Below are positions 33,920 through 42,218 of a DNA stretch of 60,511 nt, one piece after another. Both the position numbers and the translations under genes were made by a program. The notes beneath the pieces were generated by a model that saw only the letters and a list, made by a program, of their open reading frames with translations, searched no databases and was not told the DNA's origin. The DNA comes from Eubacterium sp. UBA5416 (GTDB lineage Bacteria; Bacillota; Clostridia; Lachnospirales; Lachnospiraceae). The stretch covers positions 1 through 60,511 of the forward strand of contig DHNM01000026.1 in the NCBI GenBank assembly GCA_002409525.1. The letters run 5' to 3'. Numbering within the stretch: the stretch's first letter is position 1; each line of letters begins with the position of its first letter.

Positions 33920-33947
33920 AAAAAGGGGCTGTTGTCTCAACAGCCCC
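33920..33947 (-). terminator. Terminator of eno
   Basis: GGGGCTGTTG and CAACAGCCCC pair perfectly around a 3-base loop, followed on the minus strand by TTTTTCC, about 30 bp after the eno stop. Confidence 0.95.
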
Positions 33948-33977
33948 TCCCGGAAAATATAAAAAAGTTATCGTTGA

Positions 33978-35273
33978 TTATCTTTTGATACGAAATGCGT
34001 CAAATCCGGGATATACGGCTGATTTTCCCAGATCCTCCTCGATTCGGAGAAGCTGATTGTATTTTGCAACACGTTCACTTCTGCTTGGTGCTCCCGTCTT
34101 AATCTGCCCGGCATTTACTGCGACAGCAAGATCTGCAATCGTTGTATCTTCTGTTTCACCGGAACGATGCGATACAATCGTTGTATACCCGGCGTTGTGT
34201 GCCATCTGGATTGCTTCCAGTGTCTCTGATACAGACCCGATTTGATTCAGTTTGATTAGTATAGAGTTGCCGCAGCCAAGTTCGATTCCCTTAGAAAGAC
34301 GTTCGGTATTTGTCACGAACAGATCATCGCCGACCAGCTGCACTTTGTCACCGAGTTCTTTTGTAAGTACCTGCCAGCCTTCCCAGTCTTCTTCATCCAG
34401 ACCATCTTCCAGAGAATAGATCGGATATTTATTACACAGTTCAACCCAGTGAGCCGTCAATTCAGCGGATGTGTACTTCTGTCCGCTTTTTGGGAGAAGA
34501 TATTCACCCTTTTTACTGCCTTTCCATTCACTGGATGCAGCATCAATCGCCAGAACAAAGTCCTTTCCGGGGTTGTATCCGGCCTTCTTTACAGCGTCCA
34601 GTATGTACTCGATTGTTTCTTCATCCGTTGCAAGATCCGGTGCAAAGCCACCCTCATCGCCAACTGCGGTAGCCAGACCCTTGGATTTTAACAGAGACTG
34701 CAGTGCGTGATATACCTCGGTACACCAGCGCAGTCCTTCACTGAAACTCTCTGCTCCGGCAGGCATGATCATGAATTCCTGAACATCAACCGTATTCGTT
34801 GCATGAGCCCCGCCGTTTAGAATGTTCATCATAGGAACAGGCAGACGATTTCCGCCTATTCCACCGAGAAAACGATAAAGTGGAATGTCAAGAGAAGCTG
34901 CAGCGGCTTTTGCGGAAGCAATGGAAACCGCGAGTATGGCATTTGCTCCGAGTCTGGACTTGTCCTTCGTGCCGTCTGCACTCAGCATGGCGCCGTCCAC
35001 AGCATAGATATCCGAAGCATCCAACCCCTTTAGCACATCATTAATGATAACATTAATATTTTCGACAGCTTTTGAAACACCCTTTCCTCCGAAACGGTTT
35101 TTATCGTTGTCGCGAAGTTCCAATGCTTCGAATTCACCTGTGGACGCACCGCTGGGGGATGAACCCCTCCCGATTGTTCCATCTGCAAGATAAACTTCTG
35201 CTTCAACGGCAGGGTTTCCCCTTGAATCAATAATCTCTCGTCCGATTACGTGATCAATTGATAATTTTCCCAT
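33978..35273 (-). CDS. eno: Enolase
   Basis: Enolase converts 2-phosphoglycerate to phosphoenolpyruvate in glycolysis. The 431-residue protein shows IDHVIGREIIDSRGNPAVEAEV, GASTGEFEALELRD, the GGAHATNTVDVQEFMIMP loop, AVGDEGGFAPD, the metal ligands in AIDAASSEW, SLEDGLDEEDWEGW and VGDDLFVTN, and the catalytic lysine in ILIKLNQIGS followed by SHRSGETEDTTIADLAV. It appears to be a single-gene unit with its own promoter, structured leader and terminator. Confidence 0.98.
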   Translation of the reverse strand: MGKLSIDHVIGREIIDSRGNPAVEAEVYLADGTIGRGSSPSGASTGEFEALELRDNDKNRFGGKGVSKAVENINVIINDVLKGLDASDIYAVDGAMLSADGTKDKSRLGANAILAVSIASAKAAAASLDIPLYRFLGGIGGNRLPVPMMNILNGGAHATNTVDVQEFMIMPAGAESFSEGLRWCTEVYHALQSLLKSKGLATAVGDEGGFAPDLATDEETIEYILDAVKKAGYNPGKDFVLAIDAASSEWKGSKKGEYLLPKSGQKYTSAELTAHWVELCNKYPIYSLEDGLDEEDWEGWQVLTKELGDKVQLVGDDLFVTNTERLSKGIELGCGNSILIKLNQIGSVSETLEAIQMAHNAGYTTIVSHRSGETEDTTIADLAVAVNAGQIKTGAPSRSERVAKYNQLLRIEEDLGKSAVYPGFDAFRIKR

Positions 35274-35300
35274 ATAAATGCTCCTTTCTGTTTTTGTATG

Positions 35301-35342
35301 ACATTAAATTCGCTATGCAGAGGCATAGATTTGTTTTAATGT
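35301..35342 (-). promoter_or_regulatory. Stem-loop in the 5' leader of eno
   Basis: An outer ACATTAAA/TTTAATGT helix (35301-35308 with 35335-35342) encloses a CTATGC/GCATAG hairpin (35313-35318 with 35323-35328). It lies about 30 nt before the start codon and may set mRNA stability. Confidence 0.5.
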
Positions 35343-35370
35343 TAGCTGGAACTAATTGCCTTGTCTTTAC

Positions 35371-35399
35371 ATCATAGCAGAAAATGTCAAAAATTTCAA
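35371..35399 (-). promoter_or_regulatory. Promoter of eno
   Basis: Minus strand TTGAAA (35399-35394), 17 bp, TATGAT (35376-35371). Confidence 0.7.
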
Positions 35400-35461
35400 G
35401 AACCAGAGCGGAAATAACCGATTCGAAAAGGAGTAAAATTCGACCGTTTAAATACAGGTAC

Positions 35462-35497
35462 AAAAAAAGGAGTCGTTTTCTATAAAGAAAAAACTCC
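35462..35497 (-). terminator. Terminator of the phosphate transporter operon
   Basis: GGAGTTTTTTC and GAAAACGACTCC form an imperfect stem followed on the minus strand by seven Ts, 16 bp after the DUF47 gene. Confidence 0.85.
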
Positions 35498-35512
35498 AGT
35501 TTCATAAATGCT

Positions 35513-36133
35513 TTATGAATTTTTCATCACAACCAACTGTACAATGTCTGCTGTATCCTCACACGTATCAATACTCTTTTCTATATATCCGTAAATATCG
35601 CGCCAAGCCACCACTTCCAGTGGATCTTTGCAGTTTTTATGAAGATTATACATGCTGTTGATATACAGCTGATCTCCCTCTTCTTCGAGATCATTGATGC
35701 GGATGATATTTTCCATCATTTTCTTTGAACGTTTGAAATTCACAAATTCTTCCATGATGGTCTTCAGTGTTTCGCAGCAGGAAATCGCAACTCTTACCAT
35801 TTCAATTGCTCCCTCTCTGATTTTGGGAACCTGACAGATATAAACATGCATGAGGACATCTTCAATGGAATCCGTAATATCATCAATCTTTGTACTGATC
35901 TCGATGATATCTTCCCTTTCAATCGGAGTGACAAAAGCTTTCGCGATAACTTCAGTAATTTCATGCCTTTTTGTATCGCCTTCGTGCTCCAGTTCATGAA
36001 GCTCATCTACTTGTTCTTTTATCGTGTCTATATTGTAGTTTGACAAAACATCTTCCAGGAAATGCGCTGCACGCAAGGAGCAGTCTACACATTCTTTGAA
36101 ATTGTTAAAATAAACCATATCGCTCTTATTCAT
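35513..36133 (-). CDS. DUF47/PhoU-like accessory protein of the Pit transporter
   Basis: The 206-residue all-helical cytosolic protein resembles PhoU: HELEHEGDTKRHEITEVIAKAFVTPIEREDIIEISTKIDDITDSIEDVL, then a second three-helix bundle with INDLEEEGDQLYINSMYNL. The two E(E/H)EGD segments are the metal-cluster-binding motifs. Genes of this family nearly always accompany PiT transporters, as here (52 bp behind), and probably regulate them. Confidence 0.93.
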   Translation of the reverse strand: MNKSDMVYFNNFKECVDCSLRAAHFLEDVLSNYNIDTIKEQVDELHELEHEGDTKRHEITEVIAKAFVTPIEREDIIEISTKIDDITDSIEDVLMHVYICQVPKIREGAIEMVRVAISCCETLKTIMEEFVNFKRSKKMMENIIRINDLEEEGDQLYINSMYNLHKNCKDPLEVVAWRDIYGYIEKSIDTCEDTADIVQLVVMKNS

Positions 36134-36185
36134 AATGCAATAATCCTTTCTCTTTTCCTTAGTCCTCTGGTACCGGAAATTTATA

Positions 36186-37238
36186 TCAGGAAATAGCCAT
36201 CAAAAGCTTTGCCATAAGAAAACCTATAATTCCACAACCCGGAAAAGTAAGGATCCAGGTAAGCACCATGTCCTTGACCACATTTAAGTTAATGGAAGAA
36301 AGACGTTTTACGGCACTGACACCCATAATCGCTGTTGTTTTTGTGTGTGTTGTACTGACCGGTATTCCAAATAAAGTGGAAATCAATAAGCATACAGTAG
36401 CTGCCACATCGGCGGAAAATCCCTGATATTTTTCCAGTTTCACCATATCCATACCCACGGATTTGATAATTTTTTTGCCTCCGACAGATGTACCCAGCCC
36501 CATAATAATGGAACAAAGCATCATCATCCAGACAGGGAGCTCAACGCCTGCTGTGGTGTCCATTCCGTTTGACAGATAAACGCCCAGGAGCAAAACGCCC
36601 ATAAACTTTTGACCGTCCTGTGCCCCATGCATAAAAGACATTGCCGCTCCACCGGCGATCTGCGCCCAGGTGAAGAATCCATCCGTGTTACGACGGTCTT
36701 TATTTCTAAATAAAAAAGTAATCAGTTTACATACAAGATACCCGAAGCCAAAGCCAAGAGCTGTTGACAAAACCAGACCGTAGATTACCTTGATCCATTC
36801 TGAAAAGTTAATACCGGAAAGTCCTCCCTGAAGCGCAATAGCTGCTCCGGAAAGTCCTGCGATCAGTGCGTGGCTTTCACTTGTCGGGATTCCAAAATAC
36901 CAGGCAGTGACGGCCCAGATAACAATTGCAGCCATAGCAGCACATAAGGCGGTTAAGGCGTCTTCATTATTTCCCTGAAAATTAACCATATTTTTGATCG
37001 TCATCGCAACCGTTGAATTCACCATTGACATTACGAAGACACCAAGAAAATTAAAAATGGCTGACATGATAATGGCAGGTTTTGCTCCCATACACCTTGT
37101 GACGACACAAGTTGCAATGGCATTTGGCGCATCGGTCCAGCCATTTACAAAGATGACACCTATGGTGAGCAAGATTGCGATAAAAAGCACAGGTGAGCTG
37201 GTCATCTGCTCAATAAAACCTGAAAATGATAGATCCAT
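36186..37238 (-). CDS. pit: PiT-family inorganic phosphate transporter
   Basis: The 350-residue membrane protein has about ten helices and the twin PiT signatures: GWTDAPNAIATCVVTRCM near residue 33 and GIPVSTTHTKTTAIMGVSA near 300; the internal GIPTSESHALIAGLSG is the first-half equivalent of the latter. It imports phosphate, or metal-phosphate complexes, with the proton gradient. The start is unusual: the best ribosome binding site, AAGGAGG, is 23 nt upstream of the ATG, with GCC-AAAAA-GGC between them. An in-frame TAA rules out a longer start. The gene has a long leader. Confidence 0.95.
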   Translation of the reverse strand: MDLSFSGFIEQMTSSPVLFIAILLTIGVIFVNGWTDAPNAIATCVVTRCMGAKPAIIMSAIFNFLGVFVMSMVNSTVAMTIKNMVNFQGNNEDALTALCAAMAAIVIWAVTAWYFGIPTSESHALIAGLSGAAIALQGGLSGINFSEWIKVIYGLVLSTALGFGFGYLVCKLITFLFRNKDRRNTDGFFTWAQIAGGAAMSFMHGAQDGQKFMGVLLLGVYLSNGMDTTAGVELPVWMMMLCSIIMGLGTSVGGKKIIKSVGMDMVKLEKYQGFSADVAATVCLLISTLFGIPVSTTHTKTTAIMGVSAVKRLSSINLNVVKDMVLTWILTFPGCGIIGFLMAKLLMAIS

Positions 37239-37448
37239 AAGTATTTTTTAGCCTTTTTGGCCCTCCTTCTTTTACGTTGTAACGTCCGATACGAACCTGA
37301 ACAAAAAACAGGCACTAAAAAACTAGGAACACCACTTTATAAGTATTCCCAAATTGCAAGCAATACATTACCGGTAAAGACAGAAGCTTCTGTTGTATTT
37401 CGTATTCGGTTTTCGAAAGCTCTAAGTCTGAAAAACCTAATCGCTTTC
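37239..37448 (-). promoter_or_regulatory. About 210-nt 5' leader of the phosphate transporter operon
   Basis: This gene-free stretch (part of the 340-bp gap 37239-37578) is the predicted leader of pit. In minus-strand order it holds a perfect 14-bp palindrome ACAGAAGCTTCTGT (37379-37392 area), then a hairpin of GGGAATAC with GTGTTCC (37326-37350) followed by TAG and six Ts (37317-37322), which looks like an intrinsic terminator, then a CCTG/CAGG hairpin before the ribosome binding site. I do not recognise a known riboswitch. The rest of the gap holds the pit and bioY promoters. Confidence 0.5.
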
Positions 37449-37454
37449 CTTGAA

Positions 37455-37483
37455 ATCTTAGCACAGGAGTAATTTCTTGTCAA
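37455..37483 (-). promoter_or_regulatory. Promoter of the phosphate transporter operon
   Basis: Minus strand TTGACA (37483-37478), 17 bp, TAAGAT (37460-37455). Confidence 0.8.
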
Positions 37484-37517
37484 TCGTTTTCAGTCATGGT
37501 ACAGGAGAAGACTTTTG

Positions 37518-37547
37518 TTGACAAATTATATGTTTACATGATACTAT
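37518..37547 (+). promoter_or_regulatory. Promoter of bioY
   Basis: TTGACA (37518-37523) followed after 16-18 bp by GATACT/TACTAT (37540-37547). TGTTGACA and TGTTTACA repeat directly across this promoter; whether BirA binds here is unclear, since its usual site is an inverted repeat. Confidence 0.6.
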
Positions 37548-37578
37548 TTTTTTATGATGAATATAAGGAGGGATTTTG

Positions 37579-38124
37579 ATGACTGCAGGTAGCACAATCA
37601 AGACAAGGGACATGGTCTATATAGCATTATTTACAGTTTTGACTGCGATTTGTTCCTGGATTTCTATACCCACAGTAGTACCATTTACGTTACAGACGTT
37701 CGCTGTGTTTTTTACATGTCTGGTTCTGGGAGGAAAAAGAGGGACCTGTGCGGTATTTATTTATCTTTTACTTGGAACTGTCGGAATTCCTGTTTTTTCT
37801 AACTTTACCGGCGGAATCGGTGCACTGCTGGGGCCGACAGGAGGATACCTTGTCGGACTGCTTTTTAGTGCGCTGATTATGTGGATCATGGAAGTTATGT
37901 TTGGAAAAAAGAGGTGGGTTTCTATCGTTTCCATGATCCTGGGTCTCGTGGCATGTTATACATTTGGAACTGTCTGGTTTATGATCGTATATACCCACAC
38001 GACAGGAGCCATCACGTTAAAGAAGGTAATGGTACTGTGCGTTTTGCCATTTATCATACCGGATTTACTGAAGATGAGTTTGGCCTGGATCCTTGGAAGA
38101 AGATTTTGCCGGCTCATAGTTTGA
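37579..38124 (+). CDS. bioY: Biotin transporter substrate-binding subunit BioY
   Basis: BioY is the S component of ECF-type biotin uptake. With the ATG at 37579 (AAGGAGGGA upstream) it is 181 residues and about six helices. It has the VPFTLQTFAVFFTCLVLGGKRGTCAVFIYLLLGTVGIPVFSNFTGGIGALLGPTGGYLVGL region that marks the family. No EcfA or EcfT gene is nearby, so it uses the shared module or works alone. Its last 60 bp overlap the 3' end of the opposing larC gene. Confidence 0.96.
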   Translation: MTAGSTIKTRDMVYIALFTVLTAICSWISIPTVVPFTLQTFAVFFTCLVLGGKRGTCAVFIYLLLGTVGIPVFSNFTGGIGALLGPTGGYLVGLLFSALIMWIMEVMFGKKRWVSIVSMILGLVACYTFGTVWFMIVYTHTTGAITLKKVMVLCVLPFIIPDLLKMSLAWILGRRFCRLIV

Positions 38125-39222
38125 AACTGCATAATGGTAGGCGTCCTCATATGACATTTGCGTATGTTCGCATAATGATGCGATGCTTTCGTATTCCGGA
38201 TAAACATGGTTCTGATTTGCGAACGTACACACTTTGTATCTGATTTCACCGAGATCTGTTTTCCGGACAACCGGTTTTCGATTTAAAATAGAACGGTCCA
38301 TCTTTATTCTTCGGATTCCAATTGTAGTCGTGTTTGTAAAAATGATCTCTTCCATTTGATCTTTGTCTGAAACAGAACAGATCACGTTTAGCTGATAGGC
38401 GGGTCGGTTCTTCTTCATGAAAATCGGAGTATAATAGACATCTCTTGCACCGGCATTAAACAGGGCGTTCATTGTGAATCCAAGTGCTTCTCCTCTGCAG
38501 TCATCCAGATTACATTCCAGCTTCCATATCTGGTCTGACTTATTTTCATGTGATTCGTCTGATTCATCTCTTTCGTCAGAAGTATCTTGGATCAGCATTC
38601 CGCGGAGCAGTCCTGAAACTCCTGTCTTTTCGATTCCAAACTGCTCTGGCAGCTTTTTTGATGTGCAGATCGCAGCACAAAGTGCTGCTCCGGCCCGAGT
38701 TATAAATTTCCCCTCTTGCTCTGTGATATGCAGATTCAGATGATGTTTTTCCACAATTTCAGCTACATCCGGAAGTGGTACGGGGAGTATCTTCTGATTA
38801 ACACAAATTGTACCAGTCCCCTCATATAGAACCGGCACAATTACATTATGAATGTGAAGACTGTCCAGCAGAATTGCAGCCGTAATAATATCCAGAATCG
38901 TGTCCTCACCATCTGATGTGGGAAGATAACTCTCATCTTCAGGAATATTATATAGCGATGTCTCAATCAAAATATTTAATGTTCTTTTGACCGTTTTTTT
39001 TGCATTGTCGGTCAGCATAGATTTATCTGTCATCTGTTGCAAATCTGATACCAGCAGCCCTTCCTCTTTCTGATTTTCAGAAACTTTAAGTTTATAAAGA
39101 CCTGGAAAGTAGTCCAGTGCTTTCTTTAAGTCATGTTGACTGCCTCCCAGACATAGGAGAACCGTGCAAAGTGCGTGTGCACTGATTCCCCCGTAACACT
39201 GCAGATATAAAGTACGGCCCAT
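38065..39222 (-). CDS. larC: LarC-like nickel-insertion protein (DUF111), divergent
   Basis: LarC inserts nickel into the pincer cofactor used by lactate racemase and relatives. The 385-residue protein has the LarC order: an N-terminal domain (LYLQCYGGISAHALCTVLLCLGG), a middle region with VPLPDVAEIV, a flexible acidic Ser/Asp/His-rich linker (about residues 220-235) and the C-terminal domain (LECNLDDCRGEALGFTMNALFNAGARDVYYTPIFMKKNRPAYQLNVICS, NTTTIGIRRIKMDR). The N-terminal motif, usually GISGDM, reads GISAHA. No larA, larB or larE is in the window. The ATG at 39222 follows GGAGAGG, 4 bp after the binding-protein gene. Overlaps bioY by 60 bp at its 3' end. Confidence 0.82.
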   Translation of the reverse strand: MGRTLYLQCYGGISAHALCTVLLCLGGSQHDLKKALDYFPGLYKLKVSENQKEEGLLVSDLQQMTDKSMLTDNAKKTVKRTLNILIETSLYNIPEDESYLPTSDGEDTILDIITAAILLDSLHIHNVIVPVLYEGTGTICVNQKILPVPLPDVAEIVEKHHLNLHITEQEGKFITRAGAALCAAICTSKKLPEQFGIEKTGVSGLLRGMLIQDTSDERDESDESHENKSDQIWKLECNLDDCRGEALGFTMNALFNAGARDVYYTPIFMKKNRPAYQLNVICSVSDKDQMEEIIFTNTTTIGIRRIKMDRSILNRKPVVRKTDLGEIRYKVCTFANQNHVYPEYESIASLCEHTQMSYEDAYHYAVSNYEPAKSSSKDPGQTHLQ

Positions 39223-39226
39223 CTGA

Positions 39227-40114
39227 TTATACCTCTCCACCCTCAACTACCAGATTTTCCGGATCTATATTGTCACCGTAAACAGGCTCTAAGGTCTCTT
39301 CAAAATCCTTATGGAAAAACTGTTCTTTTCCAAGCGTTTTGATTTCTTCATTCAACCAATTTAACAGCTCTTCATTGCCTTTTTGTACAGCCGGAGCGAT
39401 TGTATCAACGTTCCCGATGGAATTGATTCCTACAGAAAAGCCTTTGTTTTTCATAGACCATGCAAGTACCTCTGTATTGTCGGTTGAAAAAGCATCCCCT
39501 CTTCCATCAAGCAGCGCGTCGTATGCCTCCTGATACTCGTCAAATTTTAAAAGATTGATCTCTGGGTTGTTTTGTTCAAAATAAGTCTCAGCTGTGGTCC
39601 CCTTTACTACAATCATCGTTTTACCGTCTAACTGCTTAATATCAGTGATCAGTGCATCGTCAGGAGATACGACTCCAAGAGCAACCTTCATGTAAGGGAG
39701 TGCGAAATCCACCTGCTCTTTACGTTCATCCGTGACCGTAAAGTTTGCCATAGTGATATCAACCTTTGCTGATTTCAGATATTCAACGCGGTTCGCCGCT
39801 TCCAGATATTCGAATTCAACATTGTCTTCGCTTCCCAGCAGGTCTCTTGCAATACGTTTTGCAAAATATACATCATAACCCTGGATGTCACCATTCTCAT
39901 CAACATATCCGAACGGATTTTTATCACTGAACACACCGATTTTGATCTTACCATCCTTTTTGATCTCGTCTAAAGTTCTTGCCCTGGCTGTCCCCGCAGT
40001 TTGTGTCTCACTTCCAGTACCATTACCAGTATTGTTTTTGGAATTTCCGCATCCTGCGAATAATCCCGCTGTCAGGGTAAGTGTCAGTAAACCGGCTATT
40101 AATGATTTCTTCAT
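39227..40114 (-). CDS. Amino-acid-binding lipoprotein, cysteine (CjaA)-like
   Basis: The 295-residue precursor has a lipoprotein signal with lipobox FAGC (Cys22), a Thr/Gly-rich linker, then the SBP_bac_3 fold: KIGVFSDKNPFGYVDENGDIQGYDVYFAKRIARDLLG, ITMANFTVTDERKEQVDFALPYM, VVKGTTAETYF and GRGDAFSTDNTEVLAWSM. The C-terminal VYGDNIDPENLVVEGGEV and the general layout resemble cysteine-binding CjaA-type proteins, so cysteine or a related amino acid is the best guess. It is fourth in an operon that runs permease, permease, ATPase, binding protein, larC. Confidence 0.88.
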   Translation of the reverse strand: MKKSLIAGLLTLTLTAGLFAGCGNSKNNTGNGTGSETQTAGTARARTLDEIKKDGKIKIGVFSDKNPFGYVDENGDIQGYDVYFAKRIARDLLGSEDNVEFEYLEAANRVEYLKSAKVDITMANFTVTDERKEQVDFALPYMKVALGVVSPDDALITDIKQLDGKTMIVVKGTTAETYFEQNNPEINLLKFDEYQEAYDALLDGRGDAFSTDNTEVLAWSMKNKGFSVGINSIGNVDTIAPAVQKGNEELLNWLNEEIKTLGKEQFFHKDFEETLEPVYGDNIDPENLVVEGGEV

Positions 40115-40146
40115 ATAAACCTCCTTTGAGTTTTTCTTCTTATCAT

Positions 40147-40896
40147 TTATACAGTTTCATAATGGAATGTATCCAGAAATTGCTTCGCACGCTCTGTTTT
40201 CGGCTTCTCAAAAAAATCTTTTGGTTCTGCCTCCTCAACGATACCGCCCTGGTCGATGAAGACAACTTGGTCAGCCACCGCCCTGGCAAATTCCATCTCA
40301 TGCGTTACGATGACCATCGTCATGCCATCTTTTGCGAGCTGTAGCACGACCTGGAGCACCTCACGCACCATTTCAGGGTCCAGTGCAGCCGTGATTTCAT
40401 CCAGCAGTAAAATCTCCGGGTGCATAATCAAAGCTCTTATGATTGCGACACGCTGCTTTTGCCCTCCAGACAGCTGTCTGGGGTAAACGTCTCTTTTTTC
40501 AGTGAGATTTACGCGTTCAAGAAGCTTTAACGCCTCTTCTTCCACCTCCTGTTTTCCTCTTTTTTGTACTTTGAGAGGAGCAAGTTCCAGGTTTCCCAGA
40601 ATAGTTTTATTCGGAAAAAGCTCATAGCTCTGGAATACCATGCCGATCTGCTGCCTGGTCTCGTGAACATTCTTATCCTTAATATTGATTGGATGCCCCT
40701 TGAAAAGTATATTTCCCGAATCGATAGGTTCCAGCAGATTCAGACATCTTAAAAAGGTACTTTTTCCACAACCGGATGGTCCGACGATAACTACTACTTC
40801 CCCTCTCTGGAGAGAGAATGAAATGTTATGTAAAACTTTCTGGTCCTTCTCGTAAGATTTTACTAAACTTTCTACTTTTAAGATTTCTTCACTCAT
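40147..40896 (-). CDS. Polar amino-acid ABC transporter ATPase
   Basis: The 249-residue ATPase has Walker A GPSGCGKST, the Q-loop MVFQSYELFPNKTILGN, signature LSGGQKQRVAIIRALIMHPEILLLDEITAALDPEMV (Walker B DE followed by I rather than the usual P) and the H-loop VTHEMEFARAV. The ATG follows AAAGGA, 4 bp after the second permease. It powers the transporter formed with the genes at 39227, 40901 and 41538. Confidence 0.94.
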   Translation of the reverse strand: MSEEILKVESLVKSYEKDQKVLHNISFSLQRGEVVVIVGPSGCGKSTFLRCLNLLEPIDSGNILFKGHPINIKDKNVHETRQQIGMVFQSYELFPNKTILGNLELAPLKVQKRGKQEVEEEALKLLERVNLTEKRDVYPRQLSGGQKQRVAIIRALIMHPEILLLDEITAALDPEMVREVLQVVLQLAKDGMTMVIVTHEMEFARAVADQVVFIDQGGIVEEAEPKDFFEKPKTERAKQFLDTFHYETV

Positions 40897-40900
40897 ATTT

Positions 40901-41578
40901 TCAATCCTTTATTTTTTTCTCCAAATAGCTCGATATTTTTGAAAACGGGTAACAAATCAGAAAATACATCACAAATATTGTGCCATATACCCATAAAGCT
41001 GCCGTCGGATTCGAGTACCTGGACGCATCGATAATTTGTTTTCCGACTTTTACAACTTCCACAACCCCGATCAGGACAATCAGCGAAGTGGTTTTAATCA
41101 TTCTCGTCAGTAGGTTAATGAGAGACGGCAGCAGGCGCCGTATCGTCTGTGGAATTATAATATAGCGATAAATCTGCAATTTTGTCATTCCGAGCCCATA
41201 TCCACTTTCATATTGATGGGCAGGTATCGATATCAGTGCACTGCGTACCAGATCACCCATCTCTGCGGTCCCCCAAAAAGTAAATACCATAACTGCGGAA
41301 ATTTCTCCTGACAGATTCATACCCAGATGTTTCGCTGCTCCGAAGTAGACGATAAACAGGAGCACAAGCTGCGGAAGAATTCTCACAATCTCAAGATATA
41401 CACGACAGATGAAACGGATAATCTTGCTTTTACTAGTCATAATCATACCAAGTATAATCCCCAGTATCATGGACAAAAGCATAGATATGAGTGCAATTTT
41501 AAGTGATACCCATAGTCCTTCCCAGAGTCTTAGAAAATTAGTTCCCTGGAACAGTACTTGTATTCCCGAATCCTGCAT
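40901..41578 (-). CDS. Polar amino-acid ABC transporter permease (second, cysteine-type operon)
   Basis: The 225-residue permease has helices from about residue 20 and the coupling region YESGYGLGMTKLQIYRYIIIPQTIRRLLPSL near 120. The usual EAA is degenerate here (YESGYG). The ATG at 41578 has AGGAGG seven bases upstream, so the 41-bp overlap with the preceding gene appears genuine. Confidence 0.9.
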   Translation of the reverse strand: MQDSGIQVLFQGTNFLRLWEGLWVSLKIALISMLLSMILGIILGMIMTSKSKIIRFICRVYLEIVRILPQLVLLFIVYFGAAKHLGMNLSGEISAVMVFTFWGTAEMGDLVRSALISIPAHQYESGYGLGMTKLQIYRYIIIPQTIRRLLPSLINLLTRMIKTTSLIVLIGVVEVVKVGKQIIDASRYSNPTAALWVYGTIFVMYFLICYPFSKISSYLEKKIKD

Positions 41579-42218
41579 ACCTCATCCTCCTTTCCAACCA
41601 TCCGAATATCAGTGATATCGGAAGGAGTATAATCAAATATGAGATAACGAGCATAAAAAGTGCTTCATCCGTCTTGTAGTGAATGCCGATCAAATCTTTT
41701 GCCACATACATCAAATCTGCCAGAGCCACGGCACTAAACACCGATGTCTCCTTGATCAGAAATATGATGTTCGCACAGAGAACAGGGATTGATGTGGCAA
41801 TCGCCTGCGGCATTATAATATGTACGAATACCTGCCATCTGGTAAAACCAAGGCTTAAAGCTGACTCTGTCTGGATAGAAGCAACATTGTCAATGCCGGT
41901 ACGAAATGCTTCAGACATATAACTTCCGCCGAGAAATGCAAGGCCAAGGGTAGCACAGGTCCTGGAACTTAAGACTATCCCCATCTTTGGCAGACCAAAA
42001 TATAAAAAGAACAGCTGTATCAGCAGCGGGGTGTTTCGTGATAACTCAATATAGATATTGACAATTGTTTTTAACACTGGTATATTCATTTTTTTTATCA
42101 TGCTGCAGACTAAACCGATGATCAGAGACAGGATAATGCCAAAAAAAGCAATACCAAGTGTCATCTTAGCCGCTGTCACATACATTGGATAATAACTGCG
42201 TATAAATTCTATATCCAT
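41538..42218 (-). CDS. Polar amino-acid ABC transporter permease (first, cysteine-type operon)
   Basis: The 226-residue permease has helices from about residue 12 and the coupling loop TESALSLGFTRWQVFVHIIMPQAIATSIPVL near 125. FRTGIDNVASIQTESA is the PAAT signature. Its ATG shares one base with the stop of a 27-codon small ORF (TAATG), and GGGAG lies 6-7 bases upstream. Confidence 0.92.
   Translation of the reverse strand: MDIEFIRSYYPMYVTAAKMTLGIAFFGIILSLIIGLVCSMIKKMNIPVLKTIVNIYIELSRNTPLLIQLFFLYFGLPKMGIVLSSRTCATLGLAFLGGSYMSEAFRTGIDNVASIQTESALSLGFTRWQVFVHIIMPQAIATSIPVLCANIIFLIKETSVFSAVALADLMYVAKDLIGIHYKTDEALFMLVISYLIILLPISLIFGWLERRMRYAGFGNTSTVPGN

Noticed and set aside
34449..34710. Three overlapping open frames of 67-80 codons opposite eno
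   Set aside because: They are shadows of the enolase coding sequence; eno itself is complete.
35254..35505. 83-codon frame covering the eno promoter and leader
   Set aside because: It crosses a consensus promoter and the eno start, and its composition is leucine/lysine-rich without a family match.
37257..37472. 71-codon + strand frame in the pit-bioY gap
   Set aside because: There is no ribosome binding site and the frame covers the pit leader; its amino-acid composition looks like chance.
37518..37547. A confident BirA operator at the bioY promoter
   Set aside because: The visible repeats are direct, TGTTGACA and TGTTTACA, not the spaced inverted repeat expected for BirA. Left as a note only.
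38500..38590. A programmed frameshift splitting larC into two genes, as in some lactobacilli
   Set aside because: The frame is continuous from 39222 to 38065 through the acidic linker, with both domains in one protein.
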